From Prevotella sp. (GTDB taxonomy: Bacteria > Bacteroidota > Bacteroidia > Bacteroidales > Bacteroidaceae): a stretch of DNA of 64,000 bases. The notes beneath the pieces are model-generated. The model did not search any database. It saw only the letters and a program-made list of their open reading frames with translations, and was not told the origin of the DNA. Below, one piece after another: positions 25,694 through 33,245 of this stretch. The stretch covers positions 180,193-244,192 of the forward strand of contig JAEEWT010000003.1 of the NCBI GenBank assembly GCA_016287755.1, read 5' to 3'. Made by a program: the position numbers and the translations under genes. Position 1 is the first letter of the stretch. Each line of letters begins with the position of its first letter.

Positions 25694-26728
25694 ATGATGA
25701 ACCGATTATGTTTTATTTCAAGAAACTACCGCGGCACGAGTAGTGCGGGTAATAAGGCAAAGACCGATTACGAACAGATCCTGCGCGATATGGGGGCAAC
25801 GAATCTCGGATTAGAGACCACGTTCTCCACCAGTCAGGTGGTTTCGTTCGTACGTAACCTCATGGGCATCATCCATATGTCCTCCAAGGTGCAGAAGGGT
25901 GATATCATCGTCCTCCAGTATCCCGTCAAGAAATATTTCAGTCTGATTTGCCGCATTGCCCATCGTCGTGGGGCGAAAACCATTGCGCTCATACACGATT
26001 TGGGCTGCATGCGCAGGAAGAAGCTTACCGAGCAGGAGGAGATCAACCGACTGATGCATGCGGATGGTGTGATAGCCACCAATGCGGTCATGATGCAATG
26101 GCTCAAGGAGAAAGGATATACGAAGACGTTGGATTACTTAGGGTTGCACGACTACCTCTCGGATTCTGTTTCACGACCGCCTGTTCAGCACTCGCCCTTA
26201 AAGGTTGTTTATGCCGGAACGCTTGCCCTGCGCAAGAATGCCTTCTTGATGGATATGGCTAAGCAAGTGGGTAATTACGAGCTGGTGATCTACGGAAAGC
26301 ACAAGGGTTTGCCACGCCTTCAAACCCGTGGTCATGTAAAGGTGAACCCCTTCCTCTCTGCCGATACGTTCATCCGTGAGGTGGAAGGTGACTTCGGTTT
26401 GGTGTGGGATGGTGATTCCCTCGATACATGCAGCGGTCATTTCGGGGAGTATCTTCGTTGGAACACGCCCCATAAAGTGTCGTTCTATATACGTGCCGGA
26501 TTGCCCATGATTGTGTGGCGACAGTCGGCTGTCGCCCCCATTGTGCAGCAGGAAGGTATCGGTTTCTGTATTGATTCGATAGAAGAGCTGAACACCCTTC
26601 TTCCTACCATTACTCCTGAACAGTTATCCGAGATGCGCCAGCGGGTGGCCAACGTGAGTTCACGAATGGCCCAAGGCTGCTATCTCAAAGAGGCGGTCGG
26701 AAGAATTCTTCAATCTTTCAATTCTTAG
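25694..26728 (+). CDS. Glycosyltransferase, galactofuranosyltransferase-like
   Basis: 344 aa. The two-domain GT-B-like pattern is visible: N-terminal region with GDIIVLQYPVKKYFS and ALIHDLGCMRRKK, and a C-terminal half with VYAGTLALRKNAFL and GLVWDGDSLDTCSG..GEYLRWNTPHK. These blocks resemble bacterial beta-1,6-galactofuranosyltransferases as I recall them. It probably adds a sugar to LPS or another cell-surface glycan. It follows the kinase gene by 18 bp and is the last gene of the envelope cluster. The C-terminal residues (LQSFNS) run into a TTCAATTC repeat. Confidence 0.75.
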   Translation: MMNRLCFISRNYRGTSSAGNKAKTDYEQILRDMGATNLGLETTFSTSQVVSFVRNLMGIIHMSSKVQKGDIIVLQYPVKKYFSLICRIAHRRGAKTIALIHDLGCMRRKKLTEQEEINRLMHADGVIATNAVMMQWLKEKGYTKTLDYLGLHDYLSDSVSRPPVQHSPLKVVYAGTLALRKNAFLMDMAKQVGNYELVIYGKHKGLPRLQTRGHVKVNPFLSADTFIREVEGDFGLVWDGDSLDTCSGHFGEYLRWNTPHKVSFYIRAGLPMIVWRQSAVAPIVQQEGIGFCIDSIEELNTLLPTITPEQLSEMRQRVANVSSRMAQGCYLKEAVGRILQSFNS

Positions 26729-26736
26729 CTTCGTTA

Positions 26737-26770
26737 ACTTCAATTTTTCAATTCTTCAATTCTTCAATTT
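26737..26770. repeat. TTCAATTC octanucleotide tandem repeat between convergent genes
   Basis: Several TTCAATTC/TTCAATTT units fill the gap between the glycosyltransferase and the convergent LTA-synthase-family gene and extend into the ends of both. Confidence 0.75.
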
Positions 26771-28678
26771 TCTAAATAAGAACTCCGCTGTCTGTTCCAT
26801 GGCAAACACATAACGGCGCAGCGAAGCAAAGGGTTCTTCGTTGTGCGTCTGGATGAGCTGTCCGTCCTGACTGATATCATAGCAGAAACTCTTTTTCATC
26901 TGAGGATGATAGAGGAAACAGCGGGTGGAATCCCTTGCCACAATCTGGTTATCGGCCGAATAGAACACCATCTGTCGCTGCTGGTGTAGCAAATCCGTAC
27001 CGAAACCGTTGTAGTCGTAGTCGATACCTAACATATTTAATAAGGTAGGCATCACATCTACCTGCATACCCAGTTGCGTATATTCTTGCGATGGAATGCC
27101 TGCGCCGAAGATCATCAGTGGGATATGGTTATACGACTGCGGTAGCTCGGAGTCGGCCGTCCCTACCAGCTTACCATGATCAGCCAGCACAACAAACACC
27201 GTATTGTCGTACCAACTCTCCTTCTTTGCCTTCTTCAGGAAATCACCGATACACCAGTCGGCATACTCCACAATCTGTGTTTCTGGCTCTTTCGACGAAG
27301 ACTTGAACCAATCGGGAATGATATACGGCGGATGGTTACTGATGGTGAGCAGGGTGGCCATGAACGGCTGCTGCTGTTTTGCTGTGTTGTTCAGTTTCCC
27401 TAAGGCAAAGTCAAAGAGGAAATGATCCGACACCCCGAAACTGTTCACGATTTCCTCCTTCGGATAGTCCTCCTGAGCGTAGATTTCGTCGTAGCCGTTG
27501 GTACGGAAGAACGCGTTCATGTTATCATACTGCGCCTCATGCGTCATGAAGAACAGGTTATGCCAGCCGTTCTGTTTCAGCACCGTGGGCAGTCCGTCGC
27601 GTTTAGGTGTTACGGTACCCTTCATCAGGTTCCTTTTCATCAGGGCCGGGAACGAATACAGCGTGGCGGTCATGCCATGGTTGGTATGAATACCTGCCGA
27701 GTAGAAGTTACTGAAGTAGAGCGATTGTGTCTTCAAACTGTCGAGTACGGGTGTATAACCCTTTCCTAAGAGTGCCGATGACATCGATTCCATGAGGATG
27801 ATCACGATGTTCGGCTTTGTGACGGTCAATATCTTCTCCTCCTTCTGATCACTGTTCCTCATCTGTCGCAACAGGATTTGTGTTGAATCAGCAGGACCTG
27901 TGATATTCAACGAATTGCGCACATAGGTAATAGCCTCGTCATACGGCATCAGCATCAGCTCCGCATTCTCCTTCCGCATGTCATCCAGCGCACTGGTAAG
28001 CAGGTTAAAGGCAGGATTGATGCCCAGCTGATTCAGGAACGGGTCGTTGCTGTAGTATGCCTGACTGATCTTGATGGGGTTATAACCCGTTCTGCCGCGG
28101 ATGCCGAACAGACAAAGTGCTATCAAGGCCACCGTTATCAGTAGCGAGGGCAGCCAGTGTTTCCTGCTCGTTGTCGTAAGGGTGGTTCTTTCCATGATCT
28201 TCCACACCAACCAGCAGAACACCGCTGTCAGCACGAAGTACAAGGCAATATACACCCACCACGTCTTCTCTTGGAACACCATCCCCGCTGTTGTACCCGT
28301 ATAGCCAAACCACTCGAAGATCGACGAGTTGATGTTCTTGAAGAAATAGGCAAAGTAGGGGATATTTGCGGCCGAGGCCATCATCAGCAGTGCATACAGC
28401 ACACAGAACCACACAGCTACAGTCCGCAGCATCCACCGTCGGCAGTAGCCAAAACAGGCAGCCAATAATACCAGTGCCAGCGGAATAATCATCACATAGC
28501 AGCCCATCACATTGTCGAACCACAATCCCCTGATAAAGGCAGGAGCAACGGCGGTTGTCTGGTCAGTAATCATGCCCCGCAGCACGAAAAACTCCATGCA
28601 GCGGTAGAAAGAGAGGAACAGTAAGCCCAGCACATGAATGCCCAGCAAACTCCCAAGTATGCGTAAAAACTGTTTCAT
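26756..28678 (-). CDS. LTA-synthase-family membrane sulfatase/phosphotransferase
   Basis: 640 aa. Five N-terminal membrane helices (~1-210) are followed by a periplasmic alkaline-phosphatase-fold domain. Family marks are NIVIILMESMSSALLGKG (metal-binding Glu), HTNHGMTATLYSFPA with the probable nucleophile Thr, and VFVVLADHGK (metal ligands Asp-His). In Gram-negative bacteria such enzymes transfer phosphoglycerol or phosphoethanolamine to glycans or lipid A. The gene ends the minus-strand run that begins with the thioesterase; a GAGGTGA repeat lies just upstream. Substrate unknown. Confidence 0.85.
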   Translation of the reverse strand: MKQFLRILGSLLGIHVLGLLFLSFYRCMEFFVLRGMITDQTTAVAPAFIRGLWFDNVMGCYVMIIPLALVLLAACFGYCRRWMLRTVAVWFCVLYALLMMASAANIPYFAYFFKNINSSIFEWFGYTGTTAGMVFQEKTWWVYIALYFVLTAVFCWLVWKIMERTTLTTTSRKHWLPSLLITVALIALCLFGIRGRTGYNPIKISQAYYSNDPFLNQLGINPAFNLLTSALDDMRKENAELMLMPYDEAITYVRNSLNITGPADSTQILLRQMRNSDQKEEKILTVTKPNIVIILMESMSSALLGKGYTPVLDSLKTQSLYFSNFYSAGIHTNHGMTATLYSFPALMKRNLMKGTVTPKRDGLPTVLKQNGWHNLFFMTHEAQYDNMNAFFRTNGYDEIYAQEDYPKEEIVNSFGVSDHFLFDFALGKLNNTAKQQQPFMATLLTISNHPPYIIPDWFKSSSKEPETQIVEYADWCIGDFLKKAKKESWYDNTVFVVLADHGKLVGTADSELPQSYNHIPLMIFGAGIPSQEYTQLGMQVDVMPTLLNMLGIDYDYNGFGTDLLHQQRQMVFYSADNQIVARDSTRCFLYHPQMKKSFCYDISQDGQLIQTHNEEPFASLRRYVFAMEQTAEFLFRKLKN

Positions 28679-28684
28679 ATTTTA

Positions 28685-28745
28685 GAGGTGAGAGGTGAGA
28701 AGTGAGAGGTGAGAACTCCCCCTCCCTATGGAGGGGCTAGGGGTG
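28685..28745. repeat. GAGGTGA heptamer repeat plus CCCCTCC/GGAGGGG hairpin at the terC 3' end
   Basis: Four 7-bp units (GAGGTGA, GAAGTGA) precede a hairpin CCCCTCC-CTAT-GGAGGGG at 28719-28736. The terC stop codon and last residues lie in the GGGG(C)TAGGGGTGG flank. The unit occupies almost the whole gap between terC and the downstream gene. Confidence 0.7.
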
Positions 28746-29765
28746 GCTTAATTTCTTCGTCGCTAATGTCGAGAGTACCATCGAGAGCACCAACGTGCCG
28801 AAAATGATGCTCAAAGAGAGACCAGTAGATATCTCCACATGCGGCATGGTAACAGGGATTCCGAGCCATGCCAGTACCGCATTCACATATTCGTTCATGG
28901 CCAACAGCATCTTCACTCCCACGAAGATCAGGATGATGCCCAATCCATATTTCAGATACTGGAAATACTTGGCGATGGCAGCTAAGGCGAAGTAGAGCGC
29001 CCGCAAGCCGAGAATAGCGAAGATATTACTGGTGAGCAGGATAAACGGATCGCACGACACGCTGAACACCGCAGGGATAGAATCCACGGCAAAGGCCACA
29101 TCCGAGGTCTCAATGGTGATCAAGGCAATCAGCAGCGGTGTCACCATCAGCTTTCCGTTCTCACGTACCGTAAAGCGGTCACCATGCAGTTGCATGGTCA
29201 CGGGAAACAGTCGGTTACACCATCTCACAATCACGTTCTTCGACAGGTCATCGGTCTGCTCCTCCTGATGGGTGAACATCTTCGCTCCCGTATAGAGCAG
29301 GAAGAGACCGAAGATGCCCAGCACCCATTCAAAGCGTTGCACCACGGCCACGCCCGCAAAGATGAAGATGCTGCGCAGTACCAAGGCCCCGAAGATTCCC
29401 CAGAAGAGCACCTCGTGCTGGTATTTGCGTTCAATGCCGAAGAACGAGAACAGCATCAGAAACACGAAGAGGTTATCCATCGATAGCGACTTCTCGATGA
29501 GGTAGGCCGACAGGAACTCCATGGCTTTCTCATGACTGTCCACGGGATAGAACAGATAGATGCCTGCGCAGAAGATGAGTGAAACGATAATCCATACCGC
29601 CGTCATCTTCAGGGCTTCGCCCACGTTCACCTCATGCTGTCCTTTCCGCCCGAACATCTTCAGGTCGGCCACCAGCATCAGGATGACCAATATATAGAAA
29701 AGCACCCATCCCCATGCGGGAATCACTTCCGAGTGGAATGCACTTGTTGCTAATAGGTTTATCAT
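28737..29765 (-). CDS. TerC-family integral membrane protein
   Basis: 342 aa with about nine membrane helices. Family signatures include an acidic residue-containing first helix (VILMLVADLKMF), the LIEKSLSMDNLFVFLMLFSFF block and EFS-like TSDVAFAVDSIPAVFSVSCDPFILLTSN with conserved acidic residues in the membrane. TerC/Alx proteins are linked to manganese export and tellurite resistance; those links come from other organisms. The start MINLLATSAF lies 16 bp downstream (on the minus strand) of repeat R1. It is probably transcribed with dusB through the element. Confidence 0.92.
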   Translation of the reverse strand: MINLLATSAFHSEVIPAWGWVLFYILVILMLVADLKMFGRKGQHEVNVGEALKMTAVWIIVSLIFCAGIYLFYPVDSHEKAMEFLSAYLIEKSLSMDNLFVFLMLFSFFGIERKYQHEVLFWGIFGALVLRSIFIFAGVAVVQRFEWVLGIFGLFLLYTGAKMFTHQEEQTDDLSKNVIVRWCNRLFPVTMQLHGDRFTVRENGKLMVTPLLIALITIETSDVAFAVDSIPAVFSVSCDPFILLTSNIFAILGLRALYFALAAIAKYFQYLKYGLGIILIFVGVKMLLAMNEYVNAVLAWLGIPVTMPHVEISTGLSLSIIFGTLVLSMVLSTLATKKLSHP

Positions 29766-29781
29766 CTTGTTTTATTATTGT

Positions 29782-29926
29782 CGAGGAAGGAGGAAGGAGG
29801 AACGAGGAAGGAGAATACCTTTGTGTACAATATTCATTCCTTCGATTCCTATTTCCTATTCTTCCACTTTTTTATCTTGTATCTCAGTATCATATCTCAC
29901 TCCTCACTCCACACTCCTCACTCCTC
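29782..29926. mobile_element. MITE-like repeat R1 (145 bp)
   Basis: Left arm of GAGGAAG heptamers (CGAGGAAGGAGGAAGGAGG...), a core conserved with R2 (AATACCTTTGTGTACA... and CTTGTATCTCAGTATCATATCTC), and a right arm made instead of ACTCCTC heptamers. The right arm therefore does not pair well with the left, unlike R2. Its end supplies the stop codon and last two Glu codons of dusB. The core carries a TACCTTTG promoter-like box on the plus strand. Confidence 0.8.
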
Positions 29927-30985
29927 GAAATACTTCTCACGGCAGTGAGAAAGTATTCCCTCCAGTTCCTCCAGCGTATTTGCCCGCAGCATGGCGATGC
30001 GCGTCTGGCGGAAATCGGGAATGCCTTTGAAGATCGGTGTGGCAGCCAGGTGCCGACGGGTATGCAGGATGCCCCGATACTCGTTCTCGCTGATATCCTT
30101 ACCCTTGATGGCATGGATGCGCTCAATGTTGATGTGCAGCTGCTCAATCAGGATATCCAGCTTCTCAGAGTTCGTCAGTGGATGAGGAATTCCTTCCTCC
30201 TTCGTCCTTGGCTTTCCCCGTAGGCGCCGACCGTTGGTTCCTCCTTCGTCGAGATAATCCCTGATCTCCTGGAATATCCATGGTCTTCCAAAGGTGGCAC
30301 GTCCAATCATCACCGCATCCACCCCATAGCGTTCAAACGCCTGTTTGGCCTGCTCGGGGGTGGTGATATCACCATTGCCGATGATAGGGATATGGATGCG
30401 CGGGTTTGCTTTCACCTCACCTATCAAGGTCCAGTCGGCCTCGCCTGTGTACATCTGCGAACGCGTTCTGCCATGAATGGTCAGTGCCTGTATGCCGCAG
30501 TCCTGCAGCTGTTCTGCCAGCGTGGTAATCACCAGTTGCTCCTTGTTCCACCCCAGTCGTGTCTTTACCGTTACGGGTGTCTTTACCGCCTTCACCACCT
30601 CGCGTGTGATGTCCAGCAGCAGCGGAATGTTCTGCAGCATGCCAGCTCCAGCGCCTTTGCCCGCCACCTTCTTCACCGGGCATCCGAAGTTCAGGTCGAT
30701 CACGTCGGGATGCGCCTGTTCCTCTACGATTTGTGCTGCCTCCACCATCTGTGGCACATCACGTCCATAGATTTGTATGCCCACAGGTCGTTCCGCATCA
30801 TCGATGGTCAGCTTACTAATGGTGCTCTTCACCGAACGCACCAATGCCTCGGCGCTCACGAACTCCGTATATACCATAGCCGCGCCGAAGCGTTTGCATA
30901 GCTGTCGGAATCCGATATCCGTCACATCCTCCATCGGTGCGAGGAACAGCGGTCTGTCTCCAAATTGTATATTACCAATGTTCAT
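29918..30985 (-). CDS. dusB: tRNA-dihydrouridine synthase B
   Basis: 355 aa, starting MNIGNIQFGDRPLFLAPMEDVTD. The flavin-binding TIM barrel shows APMEDVTD, the catalytic Cys in DLNFGCPVKKV, and GNGDITTPEQA with GRATFGRPW at the phosphate site. It reduces uridine in the tRNA D-loop. Two features are odd. A ~25-residue insertion (EGGTNGRRLRGKPRTKEEG) between DYLD and the C-terminal helical domain is encoded by GACGAAGGAGGAA repeats. The C-terminus ends inside repeat R1. The ATG abuts the dprA stop. Confidence 0.94.
   Translation of the reverse strand: MNIGNIQFGDRPLFLAPMEDVTDIGFRQLCKRFGAAMVYTEFVSAEALVRSVKSTISKLTIDDAERPVGIQIYGRDVPQMVEAAQIVEEQAHPDVIDLNFGCPVKKVAGKGAGAGMLQNIPLLLDITREVVKAVKTPVTVKTRLGWNKEQLVITTLAEQLQDCGIQALTIHGRTRSQMYTGEADWTLIGEVKANPRIHIPIIGNGDITTPEQAKQAFERYGVDAVMIGRATFGRPWIFQEIRDYLDEGGTNGRRLRGKPRTKEEGIPHPLTNSEKLDILIEQLHINIERIHAIKGKDISENEYRGILHTRRHLAATPIFKGIPDFRQTRIAMLRANTLEELEGILSHCREKYFEE
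30189..30252. repeat. In-frame GACGAAGGAGGAA repeats inside dusB
   Basis: Two copies of GACGAAGGAGGAA (read on the minus strand) bracket a G/C-rich 33-bp segment within the coding region. The unit is the same as in the R3 left arm at the end of miaB. Confidence 0.7.
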
Positions 30986-32110
30986 TTACATCAAATGATA
31001 TCCTCCTCCCGCCAACGTCCTTACCATACCCTTCATCTCCATTTCGAAGAGGAGAGAGGTAAGATGCCCCACGGGGATATTCGTGTTCACAGCCAGTCGG
31101 TTCACCGGCTGATCATTTTGTTTCTTCAGTGCTTCAAAAACCGCGGTTTCATCGGGTGACAGTTCGGGAAACAGACTGCGTTCTATTCCCTGCTGCTGGG
31201 CCTTTACCAGTGCGGCATCCTCCTCCCATCCCATGGCGTGGATGAAATCCTCCGCATTATTGATCAAGGCTGCCCCATTGTCGCGTATCAGGTTGTTACA
31301 CCCCTCAGAGTAACGATCGTTCGTTCTGCCTGGGAAAGCGAATACGTCGCGGTTATACTCGCGCGACAGCCGACAGGTAATCAATCCACCGCCTCTGGCT
31401 GCACTCTCCACGAGGATACAAGCATCGCTCATCCCCGCCACGATGCGGTTTCTTCTTACGAAATTCATCTTCTCTGCATTCGTCTGCGTGAAATGCTCCG
31501 TCAGCAGTCCGCCCTGTGTCAGCATTTCCTTAGCCGTTGCCTTGTGCTGTTGCGGGTAGAGGTAGTCGAGGCCATGCGCCAGTACGGCCACTGTCTCATA
31601 CCCATTCTGCAACGCCTCTCGGTGCGCGTGGATATCCACGCCGTAGGCCATTCCGCTCACGATGAGCACCTGTGGACAATATTGTCTCAGTTCCTGTACA
31701 AACCGTCGGATAACATCCTGACCGTAGGCCGTGCAATGGCGTGTTCCCACGATATTGATCACCCTTTGCTGGTTCAGGTCGGCTGTACCCATGTAGAACA
31801 GTACCAACGGAGCATCTTCACACTCCTTCAACCGTTGTGGGTAACGATTGTCGTTCATGGTAATGACCTGTATGCCATATCGCTGGTCATACTCCCATTC
31901 CGTTTCCGCTCGTTTCATCGCGTCTCCAAGGTCCTTTAGACCGCTTAGCAGTCGCGGTGAAACCTCAGGAATCATCTCCTTAAGGTGTTCCTGGTTCTCA
32001 ACAATCGCCGTCGCACTTCCCAACTCCCTATACAGCTGCAGCAGCCCTGCCAGGTTGAAGTAGTTCATGCGCGTCAGCGCCATCGTGTATATCGTCTCCT
32101 GTTCGTTCAT
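30986..32110 (-). CDS. dprA: DNA-processing protein DprA
   Basis: 374 aa. The Rossmann-like core has the DprA hallmarks: INIVGTRHCTAYG, IVSGMAYGVDIHAHREAL, TVAVLAHGLDYLYPQQH and ARGGGLITCRLSREYNRDVFAFPG. An N-terminal helical region and a C-terminal winged-helix (LSPDETAVFEAL...) complete the normal architecture. DprA loads RecA on incoming single-stranded DNA during transformation. It sits directly upstream of dusB with no spacer and is separated from the thioesterase by repeat R2. Confidence 0.95.
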   Translation of the reverse strand: MNEQETIYTMALTRMNYFNLAGLLQLYRELGSATAIVENQEHLKEMIPEVSPRLLSGLKDLGDAMKRAETEWEYDQRYGIQVITMNDNRYPQRLKECEDAPLVLFYMGTADLNQQRVINIVGTRHCTAYGQDVIRRFVQELRQYCPQVLIVSGMAYGVDIHAHREALQNGYETVAVLAHGLDYLYPQQHKATAKEMLTQGGLLTEHFTQTNAEKMNFVRRNRIVAGMSDACILVESAARGGGLITCRLSREYNRDVFAFPGRTNDRYSEGCNNLIRDNGAALINNAEDFIHAMGWEEDAALVKAQQQGIERSLFPELSPDETAVFEALKKQNDQPVNRLAVNTNIPVGHLTSLLFEMEMKGMVRTLAGGGYHLM

Positions 32111-32116
32111 TGTTTT

Positions 32117-32262
32117 CGAGGAAGGAGGAAGGAGGAACGAGGAAGGAGAATACCTTTGTGTACAGTATTCATTCTCTCGATTCCTATCTCCTGTTCTTCC
32201 ACTATTATTTCTTGTATCTCAGTATCATATCTCCTTCGTCCCTCCTCCTTCCTCCTTCCTCG
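32117..32262. mobile_element. MITE-like repeat R2 (146 bp)
   Basis: The most complete copy: left arm CGAGGAAGGAGGAAGGAGG... and right arm ending CCTCCTTCCTCCTTCCTCG are inverted repeats of about 33 bp. The core matches R1 at most positions (AATACCTTTGTGTACAGTATTC, CTTGTATCTCAGTATCATAT). It fills the gap between the thioesterase stop and the dprA start. Confidence 0.85.
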
Positions 32263-32271
32263 ATATGCGCG

Positions 32272-32664
32272 TTAGCGCAGTAGCGCCTTGTCGTATTCCT
32301 CGCTCTCTCCCAGTTTCCCATTCACCAGGCACACCAGTTCCACATTTGCGCGGAAGCACAGTTTATTGTCTGATGCGCGGTTGATTTGCTGGTAGAAGAT
32401 ATACTTGATGCCCTCTTTCTTCAGTGCCAGTCGTGAGTAGAACTCATCGTCGCAGCGCAGGGGCACCTTGAACTGCATATTGACTCTGGCCACCACTGCA
32501 TCAACACCTTTGTTATGCATCTCCGCGAAGCTCAGTCCGCGTTCCTTTAGGAAGAGGTGACGTGTATGTTCAATGTAATGCAGGTAGTTGGCATTGTTTA
32601 CAATGCCTTCGATGTCGCACTCATAGTCGCGAACCATCATCTTTGTTTCAAATATATACTCCAT
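32272..32664 (-). CDS. Acyl-CoA thioesterase (hotdog fold, 4HBT type)
   Basis: 130 aa, a normal single hotdog domain. The active-site region DYECDIEGIVNNANYLHYIEHTRH matches the 4HBT pattern (Asp followed by G.V.N..Y). It probably hydrolyses acyl-CoA or acyl-ACP thioesters in the cytoplasm. It is the first gene of the minus-strand run thioesterase-dprA-dusB-terC and has its own consensus promoter. Confidence 0.85.
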   Translation of the reverse strand: MEYIFETKMMVRDYECDIEGIVNNANYLHYIEHTRHLFLKERGLSFAEMHNKGVDAVVARVNMQFKVPLRCDDEFYSRLALKKEGIKYIFYQQINRASDNKLCFRANVELVCLVNGKLGESEEYDKALLR

Positions 32665-32680
32665 AATCAGAATTGTGGTG

Positions 32681-32711
32681 CAAAGATACTATGTTTTCAT
32701 GGGAAACCAAA
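32681..32711 (-). promoter_or_regulatory. Consensus promoter of the thioesterase/dprA run
   Basis: On the minus strand TTTG (32711-32708), an exact 19-bp spacer and TATCTTTG (32688-32681); the ATG is 16 bp downstream. Confidence 0.85.
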
Positions 32712-32795
32712 AAAACGGGGGTGTGCATCGCGTAAAATTCTGTTAACAAATGGAAGATATTCCGTTAAATAAACTTAGTGCGTTACTTACTATCA

Positions 32796-32836
32796 CAAAG
32801 TATGGCACTTTCTGAAAGAAAGTATGGCACTTTTTT
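32796..32836. repeat. Tandem GTATGGCACTTT motif, copy 3 of the GAAAGTGCC family
   Basis: GTATGGCACTTTC and GAAAGTATGGCACTTT lie in tandem around a CTTTC/GAAAG hairpin. The 7.15- and 20.4-kb gaps carry the same TGGCACTTTC word. It lies upstream of rbfA and between two divergent promoters. Confidence 0.55.
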
Positions 32837-32869
32837 TCATAAAAATGTGGAATATTGCACGTTTTTCAT

Positions 32870-32877
32870 TACTTTTG
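32870..32877 (+). promoter_or_regulatory. -7 box of rbfA
   Basis: TACTTTTG lies 23 bp upstream of the rbfA ATG. A TGTG at 20-bp spacing is the best -33 candidate. Confidence 0.6.
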
Positions 32878-32899
32878 CATTCAAAAATAAGAATATAAC

Positions 32900-33235
32900 A
32901 TGCAAGAGACAAGACAAAACAGGATATCCCGTCTGCTGCAGAAGGAGCTGAGTCTCATCTTCCAAAGTCAGACACGCATGATGCATGGGGTGATGGTGAG
33001 TGTGACGAGAGTGAAGATCTCGCCCGACCTGAGCGTCTGCACCGCCTATCTCAGCATCTTCCCCAGCGACAAAGGAGAGGAGTTGCTGACGAATATCCAG
33101 ACAAACGAGAAGACCATTAGGTACGAATTGGGAACACGAGTAAGGAATCAGCTGCGCATCATTCCCGAGCTGCGTTTCTTTATTGACGACTCGCTCGACT
33201 ACATCGAGCATATCGATGAACTGCTCAAGAAGTGA
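32900..33235 (+). CDS. rbfA: Ribosome-binding factor A
   Basis: 111 aa, full length. The KH-like fold is recognised from RQNRISRLLQKELSLIFQ, VSVTRVKISPDLSVCTAYLSIFP and RYELGTRVRNQLRIIPELRFFIDDSLDYIEHIDELL. RbfA matures the 16S rRNA 5' end and 30S subunit in the cytoplasm. It is followed after 10 bp by a LolE-like permease, an order I recall as common in Bacteroidota. Confidence 0.95.
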   Translation: MQETRQNRISRLLQKELSLIFQSQTRMMHGVMVSVTRVKISPDLSVCTAYLSIFPSDKGEELLTNIQTNEKTIRYELGTRVRNQLRIIPELRFFIDDSLDYIEHIDELLKK

Positions 33236-33245
33236 GAAGTGATTC

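Noticed and set aside
29815-29822. TACCTTTG in R1 (and in R2) as a mobile promoter
   Set aside because: No -33 box is possible in the purine tract upstream, and the direction would be antisense to the adjacent gene. Kept only as a note under R1.
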